Shown here in pieces: positions 44,251 through 52,673 of a stretch of DNA of 63,088 nt. This stretch comes from Microcaldota archaeon. GTDB taxonomy: Archaea; Micrarchaeota; Micrarchaeia; Micrarchaeales; CABMGC01. Positions within the stretch are counted from its first letter, which is position 1, and each line of letters starts with the position of its first letter. The notes beneath the pieces are model-generated. The model had not been told where the DNA came from and did not search any database. It saw only the letters and a program-made list of their open reading frames with translations. The position numbers and the translations under genes are program-made. The stretch covers positions 1 to 63,088 of the forward strand of contig DAHWXM010000012.1 of NCBI GenBank assembly GCA_027334165.1, given 5' to 3'.

Positions 44251-44898
44251 ATGCCGGCATACAAGGAAGATCATTCGCACAAATTCATGCAGTCGGGCGC
44301 AAGGCGTGCGCTCCAGGACATCAGCGTGGCCAGTTCCCAGATGGTATCCGCGATGCTCGCCATGTCACGTCGCTTCGCGCCCTTCCTTGACGAATTCGAT
44401 GTCAAACGGGCCGAGCTCGCGCACCGAAAATGGGACGAAATGGAGGATAATGCCATCGCATCTCTGCTGAACGAAAGGCGCGGCGCCACCGTAGAACTTC
44501 CCGAGAAGGGCCGGGTTCTAGACTACACCGAGCGCGTCCTGATCAATTCCGGCAAGGGGGCAAACGAGCTAATCGCATCATACATGCGGGTATTTGAGAC
44601 GCTGTCGAACCGCCTGGCGCCAGAGGACGCCGACGCGGTTTCGGCCGCAGGCAAGGCGCTCGAGTTCGTTTACAAGGAGGGCGCGGTCTCGATAAAGATA
44701 GCAACCGCGAGGATACTGACAGCGGAGAGCGGTGCGGAACTTATTGATGCCACAGAAAAAGCATTTAAGGAATTTGCAAGCACGCTGAACTCCGTGCGCG
44801 GAATAGTGTCCATGTGCAACGGAATAACTGGCAGGGACGTGCTCGCTTTTGTGGAGTTGCTGCGCGAGAATTATTCCGCTCCGAATGAAAGCGAGTGA
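44251..44898 (+). CDS. Unrecognised helical protein, first of a tandem paralogue pair
   Basis: About 215 residues from ATG 44251 (MPAYKEDHSH), which has GGTGGG upstream; the longer frame from 44209 is less likely. Mostly alpha-helical, no signal or membrane segment. The segment RFAPFLDEFDVKRAEL ... WDEMEDNAIASLLNERRGATVELPEKGRVLDYTERVLINSGKGANELIASYMRVFETL aligns with the next gene. The second half differs (AVSIKIATARILTAESGAELI). Function unknown; the neighbours are SecY and the paralogue. Confidence 0.75.
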   Translation: MPAYKEDHSHKFMQSGARRALQDISVASSQMVSAMLAMSRRFAPFLDEFDVKRAELAHRKWDEMEDNAIASLLNERRGATVELPEKGRVLDYTERVLINSGKGANELIASYMRVFETLSNRLAPEDADAVSAAGKALEFVYKEGAVSIKIATARILTAESGAELIDATEKAFKEFASTLNSVRGIVSMCNGITGRDVLAFVELLRENYSAPNESE

Positions 44899-44984
44899 TG
44901 CGTTTCGGAGTCGCCCGCCACCAGCGCACCAGGCGCAAGTTATTAATCGTTTGGCATTGCCTTTTTAGCATTGGTGGAAATTAA

Positions 44985-45620
44985 ATGGCGGGAAGAAACG
45001 TGCACACTAGGGAATTCGGCAAGGCAGACGCTGACAGTGCCCTGTACGGATACCTAGATGGGCAGAACAGGTCGCTGAACCTCGTACTTAAGGGCGCGGT
45101 ACGCTTTGCACCATTCATCGCAGACCTTTATGCCAAGGAGCTTGAAGGACTGAAGACGGCACGTGATGAGCTTGAGAACAGGGCGATAGGGAAACTTCTC
45201 CGGGGAGACGCTGAAGTTTCGATACCCGTCCCGGGCAACATCGTCCCGCTGGATTTTGCCGAGACCGTGATCCACAGGTCCGCGAAGCAGACCGCGGAGC
45301 TCATAGAGTACCACACCGCAATCTTCAGTCATCTCCACGAATCTCTGCAGACCGAAGGCGGCGTTGTTGCCCTGTCATTGACAAGCAGTCTTCTTTCCGC
45401 TCTTTATCGCAGAGAGCGCATAATGCACCATCACGCCAGGCGAGACCTGTCCGCGGCAACTACTGGGGACGGATTTGTAAGCATAGCGTGGTTCATGTTC
45501 CAAAACAACCGGCTGTTGGGGCCCCTACGCGACATGCTCCAGGCGAGTGTAGAGCTGACTCCAAAGGGCATGATGGCGTTCATAATGCTTCAACTGGACT
45601 CCTATCTTGATCCTGGATGA
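44985..45620 (+). CDS. Unrecognised helical protein, second of a tandem paralogue pair
   Basis: 211 residues, mostly helical, soluble. It aligns with the preceding gene through RFAPFIADLYAKELE, DELENRAIGKLLRGDAEVS, IPVPGNIVPLDFAETVIH, AELIEYHTAIFSHL. Shared spacing of the RFAPF, E-(L/M)-E-(N/D)-(N/R)-A-I and L-D-(F/Y)-(A/T)-E blocks shows a gene duplication. Its C-terminal half (HHHARRDLSAATTGDGFVSI, TPKGMMAFIMLQLDSYL) has diverged. It has its own GGTGG ribosome site 8 bases upstream. No family recognised. Confidence 0.75.
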   Translation: MAGRNVHTREFGKADADSALYGYLDGQNRSLNLVLKGAVRFAPFIADLYAKELEGLKTARDELENRAIGKLLRGDAEVSIPVPGNIVPLDFAETVIHRSAKQTAELIEYHTAIFSHLHESLQTEGGVVALSLTSSLLSALYRRERIMHHHARRDLSAATTGDGFVSIAWFMFQNNRLLGPLRDMLQASVELTPKGMMAFIMLQLDSYLDPG

Positions 45621-45624
45621 AATG

Positions 45625-46296
45625 TCATGCCAGCAGCACTGCGATGATTGCACCGACCACAGCGCAAGCCGCATTCGAGGTGTACTTGTTTCCAATGCCC
45701 TTCTCTTCGAAGTAACCGAACGCGGAATCCGCAAGGTTCCCTACAAACCCTGCCGCAAGGACGACCAGGAACAGTCGGCCTGTTTGGTGCAGTCCCGGCA
45801 GTGCAAATACCGATGCTGCAATGAGTGTGGATCCGAGGAGCGATGCGCCGAGCCCCAACGCGGTCACGCCGCCGGACATGCCCCTTTTGGTTCTCCTGAG
45901 TGTTAGCAGCATGATGGGCTCTCCACCGAGCACCCCTATCTCGCTTGCAAACTTGTCAGCGGTTATCGCAGCGACGCTTGCCACATAGCTCGCTATCAGC
46001 GCACCCTGCGGCACGAAGGCATACGTGGCATTGGCAAAGAAGAAGAGCACCATCATTAGCGGCACCCCTCCGTTTGCCGCGACATTCCTCCATCCTCTAC
46101 TGGTTTCATAGAGCCCGAGCCTCTTCTTCCTCCCCTTGCCGGTCCATGTGACCATCGCGGAGAGCACAAGGAAGTACAGCATCACGGCAAGGAAGCCCAA
46201 CCCGAGCTCTCCCCCTAGCAGTATAAGGGCAAGTCCGAGCACCAGTGCCGAGATCAAACCCGGCAGATCGAGCGTCAAAAGGGTGTCCATGCACAT
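45625..46296 (-). CDS. DUF92/TMEM19-family membrane protein
   Basis: 223 residues, about six membrane helices. The DUF92 features are TWTGKGRKKRLGLYETSRGWRNVAANGGVPLMM, ASVAAITADKFASEIGVLGGEPIMLLT, KRGMSGGVTALGLGASLLGS and AAGFVGNLADSAFGYFEEKG. In plants a homologue (VTE6) acts as a phytyl-phosphate kinase/CTP-dependent enzyme; in archaea an isoprenoid-phosphate role is suggested but not shown. Convergent with the paralogue pair; 4 bases between stops. Confidence 0.85.
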   Translation of the reverse strand: MCMDTLLTLDLPGLISALVLGLALILLGGELGLGFLAVMLYFLVLSAMVTWTGKGRKKRLGLYETSRGWRNVAANGGVPLMMVLFFFANATYAFVPQGALIASYVASVAAITADKFASEIGVLGGEPIMLLTLRRTKRGMSGGVTALGLGASLLGSTLIAASVFALPGLHQTGRLFLVVLAAGFVGNLADSAFGYFEEKGIGNKYTSNAACAVVGAIIAVLLA

Positions 46297-46378
46297 TCCA
46301 TTTTTATGAAATATTCCACTATTAAGAAAGGTTTTTAAGCTTGAGTTTCCATACCTTATTTACGAATTCTGTATTGTA

Positions 46379-46436
46379 GGAAGAGAAAACTGGTCGCCTT
46401 GCCAGCGCGTGCGTTTGCACTGCGTTGGCCTCTTCC
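46379..46436. ncRNA. Possible small structured RNA upstream of radA
   Basis: In the 266-base gap between the DUF92 gene and radA, GGAAGAG (46379-46385) pairs with CTCTTCC (46430-46436). Inside, after a 15-base one-sided bulge, 46401-46429 forms a long imperfect hairpin: GCCA/TGGC, CGC/GCG, TGC/GCA. It is GC-rich in an AT-rich gap. A single hairpin with a one-sided pocket recalls an archaeal H/ACA-like guide or a regulatory RNA, but no box is certain. The strand is unknown. The rest of the gap holds TATA-like sequence before radA (GGTTTATATG, about 46494-46503). Confidence 0.4.
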
Positions 46437-46562
46437 TATATAACGATCTTCAGCGGCAGCCTTGCCACTTTAATGCGGTAGTCGAATCCAATAAGGTTTA
46501 TATGTTTTCGTAACCCTATTTAAATGCTACTTATCGCGTCTTTTACAACAGGGGTTTTAACG

Positions 46563-47513
46563 ATGGCAAAGGAGAAAGGCATAAAAGAGATCGAGGACCT
46601 TCCCGGAATAGGCCCGACAACAGCGGAGAAACTACGCGCGGCAGGCTTCGATACGCTCGACAGGATAGCCACCGCGGTGCCAGCGGACCTATCCGAACTG
46701 AGTGGCATGAGCCTAGAGGCGGCAAAGAAGGCTGTCGATGCGGCCAAACAGGCCACCACCCTCGAATTCTCTACGGCAAGCGAGATATACGAGCAGCGCA
46801 AGGCGCTGGGCAAGATAAGCACAGGAGCATCGAGCCTGAACGAGATACTCGGCGGCGGCGTAGAAACGAACGGCATAACAGAAGTGTATGGAAAGTTCGC
46901 CTCCGGAAAGACGCAGCTGGGATTCCAGTTGACCGTCAATGCACAGCTCCCGGTGAATAAGGGTGGACTGGGCGGTTCGGTACTGTTCATAGACACCGAA
47001 GGGACATTCAGGCCTGAGAGGATAGAGGCCATAGCATCCGCAGCCGGAATGGATCCCAAGGCAGCCCTAGACAACGTGCTCGTCATACGCGCAGCCAACT
47101 CCGACCAGCAGATACTCGCCGTCGAGCGCGCAGACAAGACGATAAAGGAAAGGAACATCAAGCTCATAGTGGTCGATTCGCTCATGTCCCTTTTCAGGGC
47201 AGAGTATCCGGGCCGCGGTGCGCTCGGGGAGAGACAGCAGAAGCTAAATGCTCACATCCACAAGCTGCAGAGCCTAGCCGACGTGCACGGCCTTGCGGTG
47301 TACATAACCAACCAGGTGATGGACAACCCCGCGATACTCTTTGGCGATCCAACTACCCCTGTCGGAGGAAACATAGTGGCCCACGCGGCAACAACGCGGC
47401 TCTACATGAGAAAGAGCAAGGAGGAGAAAAGGATCGTGCGCCTCGTGGATTCTCCGAGCATGCCTGAAGCAGAGGCAGTGATAAAGATAACCCCAAACGG
47501 CATAAGGGATTGA
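46563..47513 (+). CDS. radA: DNA repair and recombination protein RadA
   Basis: 316 residues. Helix-hairpin-helix N-terminal domain (EIEDLPGIGPTTAEKLRAAGFDTLDRIATA), the polymerisation motif region (EFSTASEIYEQRKALGKI), Walker A YGKFASGKTQ, VLFIDTEGTFRPERI, Walker B LIVVDSLMSLFR, and DNA-binding loops RGALGERQQKL and FGDPTTPVGGNIV. The archaeal Rad51/RecA recombinase. The start is ATG 46563; the extra N-terminal residues of the longer frame lie in the promoter. Confidence 0.97.
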   Translation: MAKEKGIKEIEDLPGIGPTTAEKLRAAGFDTLDRIATAVPADLSELSGMSLEAAKKAVDAAKQATTLEFSTASEIYEQRKALGKISTGASSLNEILGGGVETNGITEVYGKFASGKTQLGFQLTVNAQLPVNKGGLGGSVLFIDTEGTFRPERIEAIASAAGMDPKAALDNVLVIRAANSDQQILAVERADKTIKERNIKLIVVDSLMSLFRAEYPGRGALGERQQKLNAHIHKLQSLADVHGLAVYITNQVMDNPAILFGDPTTPVGGNIVAHAATTRLYMRKSKEEKRIVRLVDSPSMPEAEAVIKITPNGIRD

Positions 47514-48284
47514 ATGCTGCTCCTTATCGGTCTTGGGATCGGGCCCAAGGAGATTTCCGTAAGGGCGCTGGATGCCCTCAAGTCCTGCGATGCGATACTT
47601 GTCGAGAGCTACACCACTCCGATCCCAACGGAGTACTTGGACTTCATCCGCAACGAGGCACAAAAAGAGCCCGTTCGGATAGGGCGTTCCTCTATGGAAG
47701 AGGACATGTCCAAGACCCTGCTCCCCGCGAAATCCTTAAAACTTGCGATACTAGTGCCCGGAGATCCGCTCATAGCGACAACGCACCATAAGGTGCTCGA
47801 CAGGGCCCGGGAACTGGGAATAGGCGTCAGCGTGTTTCATTCTTCGTCAGTGCTCTCGGCAGCGATAGGCGAGAGCGGCCTCGACGCGTACAAGTTCGGA
47901 CCCACCGCCACCGTCCCTTTCTGGAGCAAGAATTACCATCCCGTTTCATTCATAGACACGATACAGCGAAATCTATCCAACAAGCAGCACACCCTCGTGC
48001 TACTCGATCTCAAAGCGGCCACAGGCACTCCGATGTCCCTCAGGGACGCCATCTCCCTGCTCTCCTCCGCAGACAGTGAGCGCGGTTGCGGGATCATGTC
48101 CAAAAGCAGGAAGCTCCTCGTGCTAGGAAACTTGGGGAGGGAAGGGCAGTTGTCACTGTACGCCAGCGTAGAACAGATAAGCAGCCGCGCCGGCGAGTTT
48201 GACGGAAAGGTGCTGTGCATCGTCGTACCGGCAGAGCCCAGCTTCGCCGAGGAAGAGTCGATATCCTGCCACTCGCCAAGATAA
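47514..48284 (+). CDS. dphB: Diphthine synthase
   Basis: 256 residues. MLLLIGLGIGPKEISVRALDAL and ILVPGDPLIATTHHKVLDRARE are the family's SAM-binding signatures, with VFHSSSVLSAAIGESGLDAYKFG and FWSKNYHPVSFIDTI following. It methylates the modified histidine of translation factor aEF2 on the way to diphthamide. Starts one base after the radA stop. C-terminal Ser/Glu-rich tail with Cys. Confidence 0.95.
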   Translation: MLLLIGLGIGPKEISVRALDALKSCDAILVESYTTPIPTEYLDFIRNEAQKEPVRIGRSSMEEDMSKTLLPAKSLKLAILVPGDPLIATTHHKVLDRARELGIGVSVFHSSSVLSAAIGESGLDAYKFGPTATVPFWSKNYHPVSFIDTIQRNLSNKQHTLVLLDLKAATGTPMSLRDAISLLSSADSERGCGIMSKSRKLLVLGNLGREGQLSLYASVEQISSRAGEFDGKVLCIVVPAEPSFAEEESISCHSPR

Positions 48285-48289
48285 CCGAA

Positions 48290-49363
48290 TCAGCCGCCGC
48301 GCTTCCAGTACCTCATGGTGTACAGGAGTGCAGACATTCCGAATCCTTCAACGAACCACACGCTCGCTATCCTGAAAAATATGGTTATCAGCGACGCAAG
48401 CCCTATGTCTATGAGGTTCGGAAAGAAGAGCGTTAGATATCCCACGAGTGCGGCATCGGTAATTCCGAGCGTCGCGGGAAGGCCTGATATCATGCCCAGT
48501 ATGAGCGACGACGTGAAGATGAACAGCACGGTCGGAAGGAAAGATATGGGCATGGGGACTCCGAAACTGAGTATCACCAGGTACAGTGCCAGCCCGTTCA
48601 TGAACATCGCAGGCACGGTGTACACCATCGAGTACGCGTACGCGTTGCGGCTCAGCAGCTTGTGGTACTCGAAGTACAGCTTTCCCGTATCGAATATGCC
48701 CTTCAGCCTTCTTATGTGCCCGAACTTTCTCTTTATGAACTCAAAGGGCCTCCTGACGTATATGAAGAAGAATGGCACCAGCAACAGTATCGTTATGACC
48801 GTTGAGATGAGTACGAACCGGTGTACCAGGAGGGTGGACACAGCAAGTATCACCGCAAACCCTAGGAAATCCGTGAATATGTCTGCCACTATCGCAGGAA
48901 ATGTCCTAGCGAACTTCACCCCGGCCCGGCGATTTATGGTGTATGCGACCACCGCCCTGCCCCATCTTCCGGGTGTCATGTCCATAGAGTACATGGACAG
49001 GTATATCATGAAATTCTCCTTCCTCGGTATGCTTACCTTCAGGCGCTTCAGGTAGTACTCCCACTTCGGGAAGCGCATCACGTACCCCATGAAGATCACG
49101 GCAAGCGCTGCGGCGAAGTAGTAGAGGTTTATCGATTCAAGGCCCTGTACGAACTTCGCCATCCCGTCGCGCTGTATAGCGAACGCTGCGATGACCAAGA
49201 ACACGGCAAAACTCGCCAGCAGTATCGAGGCTATGATTATCTCTATCTTGCGTATCCTTCTGCTGTACGCCTCTTTTCGTTTCAGCTCCTCTATCCCGCT
49301 TAGGCTGAAAATCCCTTCGCCATCATCTTTTTTCACACCGCTCTTCATGCTCTCATTTGTCAA
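48290..49363 (-). CDS. Flippase-like (LPG synthase TM/UPF0104) membrane protein
   Basis: 357 residues, about eight membrane helices after a charged N-terminal tail. The pattern resembles the lysylphosphatidylglycerol synthase TM/AglD group: YFAAALAVIFMGYVMRFPKWEYYLK, SMDMTPGRWGRAVVAYTINRRAG, and SGLPATLGITDAALVGYLTLF (the GGLGVxE-like loop). In archaea such proteins are thought to move polyprenyl-linked sugars or phospholipids. The start overlaps the taw1 3' end by 11 bases. Confidence 0.85.
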   Translation of the reverse strand: MTNESMKSGVKKDDGEGIFSLSGIEELKRKEAYSRRIRKIEIIIASILLASFAVFLVIAAFAIQRDGMAKFVQGLESINLYYFAAALAVIFMGYVMRFPKWEYYLKRLKVSIPRKENFMIYLSMYSMDMTPGRWGRAVVAYTINRRAGVKFARTFPAIVADIFTDFLGFAVILAVSTLLVHRFVLISTVITILLLVPFFFIYVRRPFEFIKRKFGHIRRLKGIFDTGKLYFEYHKLLSRNAYAYSMVYTVPAMFMNGLALYLVILSFGVPMPISFLPTVLFIFTSSLILGMISGLPATLGITDAALVGYLTLFFPNLIDIGLASLITIFFRIASVWFVEGFGMSALLYTMRYWKRGG

Positions 49364-50366
49364 ACTTAATCAGCCTGCCCTTCTCCGCGTCCTCGTCCAC
49401 AGCCAGCAGCACGACATTGCTGCTGTCGTGGTAATCCACAACTTTGTATCCTGAGGCTCTCGCGATCCTCTCCGCGAATTCCTTTATCTCGTCTCCGCTC
49501 GGCATCTGTCCGTAAGAAAGCCCGCGCTCTTCCCTCCTCGCCCCTCCAACAAATACAAACCCCTTCACTTCTACATAGTGTGGCCTGCCCTTCCTTATCA
49601 GTGCTGCGTATCCCGCCTCGTCCACCATGTTCTCTCCCCTTATCAGCGTGAGTCTGAAGACGCGCCGCGTTGCCTTCATCGCGAATGCATCCAGAAACTT
49701 CTGGAAGTTGTCCCACGCACCCGTTGTCTTAGGGCGCGTTATCCTCTCGTACAATTCCCTGTTCGGAGCCTGTATCGAAACGTACAGTTGCGTCGGTAGC
49801 ACGGTCAGCTTCTCAAGCGCGTGCACCATGGTGCCATTGGTGACCAGGAATGTGCTTATGCCCCTTCGATGGAACTCGGCTACCAACTCGTTCATCTTAG
49901 GGTAGAAGAGCGGCTCTCCGGTCAGGCTGAGTGCCACGTGCGCAGGATCATTGGCCTCGGTCCATCTCTTCAGGTCGACGTTCTCCTTTCCCTTGTATCC
50001 GCTTATTATCTTCCTGTGCTCTTCCACGAGTCCGTCAACAATCCTTACGGGGTCGTCCCACCTGCTCATGGCGTTGATCTCGTTCCACTTGAAGCCCTCC
50101 TCCTCCGGTATTATCCTCCAGCAGAATGTGCATGCAAGGTTGCAGCCTATCGCGGGCGTTGCCTGGATGCATCTGTGGCTCCCTATACCGTAGAATCTGT
50201 TCTTGTAGCACCCACCACCTCCCTTCTCAAGGCTGCTCGCCGTGTAGCCGCATATCTTAGTGGCCGAGTGCCTGCCAACGAAGTGATATCCCTGTTTCTT
50301 CATCTTTGCTGCAAGCTCTTCGGGCATGTGCGGTTTCTCTTCAGTCATTTGTACTTCGCCTGCCAT
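49353..50366 (-). CDS. taw1: tRNA 4-demethylwyosine synthase (TYW1/Taw1)
   Basis: 337 residues. Radical-SAM motif in CNLACTFCWR (CxxxCxxC) preceded by HRCIQATPAIG, an extra cluster Cys near GGGGCYKNRFYG, and ALSLTGEPLFYPKMNELV. These fit archaeal Taw1, which condenses N1-methylguanosine-37 of tRNA-Phe with pyruvate to make 4-demethylwyosine. There is no flavodoxin domain, as expected in archaea. Start ATG 50366; two further Met exist at 50348 and 50327. Confidence 0.94.
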   Translation of the reverse strand: MAGEVQMTEEKPHMPEELAAKMKKQGYHFVGRHSATKICGYTASSLEKGGGGCYKNRFYGIGSHRCIQATPAIGCNLACTFCWRIIPEEEGFKWNEINAMSRWDDPVRIVDGLVEEHRKIISGYKGKENVDLKRWTEANDPAHVALSLTGEPLFYPKMNELVAEFHRRGISTFLVTNGTMVHALEKLTVLPTQLYVSIQAPNRELYERITRPKTTGAWDNFQKFLDAFAMKATRRVFRLTLIRGENMVDEAGYAALIRKGRPHYVEVKGFVFVGGARREERGLSYGQMPSGDEIKEFAERIARASGYKVVDYHDSSNVVLLAVDEDAEKGRLIKFDK

Positions 50367-50464
50367 GTTCTGACCCTCTTTGTGTTAACACAAACAAAGC
50401 TCGAAATAAATATAAAAAGCAAGGCATATAACCATGCAGATTCAACTATTAATGCGTGTAGCAA

Positions 50465-51619
50465 ATGCTAAAGATACTCCTGTCTTCAGGCAAATTCTTC
50501 GCTGCTGACCAATCCACGGCCGACATCCTAAAGAATGGATACATAGGCACCGACGAGGACGGGAAGTTGCGGCTTTCTCCGGAGGAGGCGCTCTATCTTG
50601 TCGATATGCGCAACGCCGAATGTACGTCGGGAGGTAAGGCCATGACATTCAACGCGATAGCCTCGAGGTTCTGGAAGGGCAGGAAGTTCATAGCGCGATA
50701 CTTCACCTACAAGGACTGGCGCGAGAGAGGCCTCATAATAAAGGACGCAGAGACAAAGTTCCAGCGCGCCGAGCTCACCCCGGCGAAGGAGTATCCGTCA
50801 TCTTCGATATCTCTTCCTGGGTACAGGGTGCGAGGCCTTTTTTTCAAGGACGATCTGATAACCATAATAGACGATAACGCAAAAGGGCGCGATCTGTACG
50901 AAAAATTCTGGCTAGGCCAGTTCGGCGCATACAAGGCGGCGGACAGGGGCCAGCTCAATAAGCTCGACATCTATGAGACCCTGTTCCTGCTGGACAAGCG
51001 GGTGCTCATCATCGAGAATGCCAAGCGCCCAGAGCTCATTCGCCATGCCATCTTGATGAGGAAGGACTTCCAGAAGATGTACGATGTGTACAGGGACTGG
51101 CGCGAGAAGGGCTACGTGATAAAGACCGGGTTCAAGTTCGGCACCCACTTCCGCGTCTACTTCCCGGGGGCGAGCCCTGTCCGTGACACGAAGGGCGAAT
51201 GGATACACTCCAAGCACGTCATACAGGTGTTTCCAAAGGACTCACGACTCCTCACCTCAGAATGGGCCCGCGCCATCAGGGTGGCCCACTCCGTGAGGAA
51301 GACCTTCATACTCGCTGTGCCCGGTTCGCGGGACGACAAGCGCGTAAGGCTGGATTACATACTTTATCACCGCCAGTCCGGGACACCGGAGAATCCCGAC
51401 ACTGGCCATCCGCGCTCCGCGATGCTGTCATTGAGCGAGGACGAGTACATCGGCGGAAGGGAATTTGCGGGTGCCATACGCGAAGCGCGCGCAAGGCGTC
51501 TGGAGCTCATAATCGCGATAGCCGACAGGGAAACGTCAGTTACGTACTACCGCGTCAGGCAGATACGGATCCCCGGCAGCAGGCACGAATACTACGAGAT
51601 AGACTGGATGCAGCCGTAA
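50465..51619 (+). CDS. endA: tRNA-splicing endonuclease, three-unit epsilon-2 type
   Basis: 384 residues, far longer than the usual 170-180 (alpha4) or about 340 (alpha-prime2). Three EndA-like units are visible: 1-110 (ALYLVDMRNAEC, YFTYKDWRERGLIIKDAET), about 115-285 with the active site (DWREKGYVIKTGFKFGTHFRVY: Tyr 217 and His 228, followed by HSKHVIQVFP and HSVRKTFILAV), and a C-terminal unit (about 290-384) ending YYEIDWMQP. This is the layout reported for ARMAN archaea, whose enzyme cuts relaxed bulge-helix-bulge motifs. It accounts for the T-loop introns of the two tRNAs in this window. Confidence 0.93.
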   Translation: MLKILLSSGKFFAADQSTADILKNGYIGTDEDGKLRLSPEEALYLVDMRNAECTSGGKAMTFNAIASRFWKGRKFIARYFTYKDWRERGLIIKDAETKFQRAELTPAKEYPSSSISLPGYRVRGLFFKDDLITIIDDNAKGRDLYEKFWLGQFGAYKAADRGQLNKLDIYETLFLLDKRVLIIENAKRPELIRHAILMRKDFQKMYDVYRDWREKGYVIKTGFKFGTHFRVYFPGASPVRDTKGEWIHSKHVIQVFPKDSRLLTSEWARAIRVAHSVRKTFILAVPGSRDDKRVRLDYILYHRQSGTPENPDTGHPRSAMLSLSEDEYIGGREFAGAIREARARRLELIIAIADRETSVTYYRVRQIRIPGSRHEYYEIDWMQP

Positions 51620-51647
51620 TTGCGGCATTCCTCGTCATTTCAATAAG

Positions 51648-51656
51648 CTTTATATA
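51648..51656 (+). promoter_or_regulatory. TATA box of the PRC-barrel gene
   Basis: TTTATATAG at 51648-51656 lies about 32-40 bases before the ATG at 51688, the expected distance for a short leader. Confidence 0.5.
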
Positions 51657-51687
51657 GACCGCACATTCAATATGTTCAGGGATCAGT

Positions 51688-51966
51688 ATGAAGATTTCAG
51701 AGATTTACCGAATGGATATATATAGCGATGGCGGTCAGTATCTCGGCGAGGTCCAAGACGTCATAGTGGATCTTGAACGCGGCGAGGTGAGCAGGTTGCT
51801 CATGATACCTTGGAAGAATGCCAAGGGCGACGCGAAGGGCATACTGAAGCAGAAGAGCATACTCTACAAGAACGTCAAGAACGTCGGAGACGTGGTTCTA
51901 GTTTCCGCACCTTCACCCGCAGGCGCAGAGGCAGGGAAGGAGGAAGTTGACGACCTCTCAAGATAA
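51688..51966 (+). CDS. PRC-barrel domain protein
   Basis: 92 residues. The PRC-barrel fold is seen in MKISEIYRMDIYSDGGQYLGEVQDVIVDLERGEVSRLLMIPW and ILYKNVKNVGDVVLVS. Archaeal stand-alone PRC-barrels have been linked to cell division (CdpB-like) and RNA metabolism; the role here is not determined. It ends with a flexible Ala/Glu tail. After the stop a weak hairpin (CGGC/GCCG, 51974-51986) and a T-rich run (TTTATTTCTTTTT, about 51996-52008) probably terminate transcription. A run of nine G at 52066-52074 lies in the gap before dcd. Confidence 0.85.
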   Translation: MKISEIYRMDIYSDGGQYLGEVQDVIVDLERGEVSRLLMIPWKNAKGDAKGILKQKSILYKNVKNVGDVVLVSAPSPAGAEAGKEEVDDLSR

Positions 51967-52081
51967 ATACGGACGGCCCTGTGCCGCCCTTATCCTTTAT
52001 TTCTTTTTACATGATGCAGCCCAGCACTTGCCACGCAATGATGCGCCTGCATAAGAGCATTTAAAGGGGGGGGGCCCACGC

Positions 52082-52621
52082 TCACTTAAGCAGTTTCGGG
52101 AGCTTGATGCCCCTCTGGTTGAAGTAAGATCCACTGTAAGCCTGGCTAACCTTGTTAAGGGTAGATGCGAATATTATGTGCGCAAACCTGGATCCCGGCT
52201 TGAGCAGCATGGCATACGGTGCATTGTTTATTACCTCTAACGTTATGGTGCCCGCAAATCCTGCATCTATTATCGTAGGCGGCATGCTGAGTCCGTGCCT
52301 TGCCCACGTGCTCCTAAGCTCCACGAATGCCATGACATTGTCCGGAAGGCTGATGTACTCCTTTGTGGACAGCAGCACCTGGTCATGGGAGGGCACTATC
52401 ATGCGCCCAAGCCCCTTCCGGATAATGTACTCGTTCTTCACGTGTTCCGGATTCATCGCATCAAAGACCGTGTCCTTGCCAAGTTTTGGATTTCTGACAG
52501 CTATTTCATCCGCCAGCCTGAGATCCAGCCCGTTCTCGCGAACGGCATCCTTCTTGAATGGCCTAACGATGAGCCTCTTCGTCCTTATCGCACTCTCCAG
52601 ATCGTAGTCAGACAGTATCAT
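52082..52621 (-). CDS. dcd: dCTP deaminase
   Basis: 179 residues. Family features are ENGLDLRLADEIA, VELRSTWARHGLSMPPTIIDAGFAGTITLEVIN (the R-S-(S/T)-x-A-R-x-G loop and catalytic Glu in TLEV) and the C-terminal SQAYSGSYFNQRGIKLPKL with the uridine-binding and gating residues. It deaminates dCTP to dUTP, or in the bifunctional form gives dUMP directly; the type is not settled. Next to tmk, so the two act in dTMP/dTTP supply. Confidence 0.93.
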   Translation of the reverse strand: MILSDYDLESAIRTKRLIVRPFKKDAVRENGLDLRLADEIAVRNPKLGKDTVFDAMNPEHVKNEYIIRKGLGRMIVPSHDQVLLSTKEYISLPDNVMAFVELRSTWARHGLSMPPTIIDAGFAGTITLEVINNAPYAMLLKPGSRFAHIIFASTLNKVSQAYSGSYFNQRGIKLPKLLK

Positions 52622-52673
52622 AGCATCGCCGCATACGCGTAAGCTTCAGTACCAGATATGAACAGACAATTAA

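Noticed and set aside
52066-52074. Phase-variable poly-G tract
   Set aside because: Nine G lie between convergent genes after the dcd stop, not in a promoter or frame that would switch.
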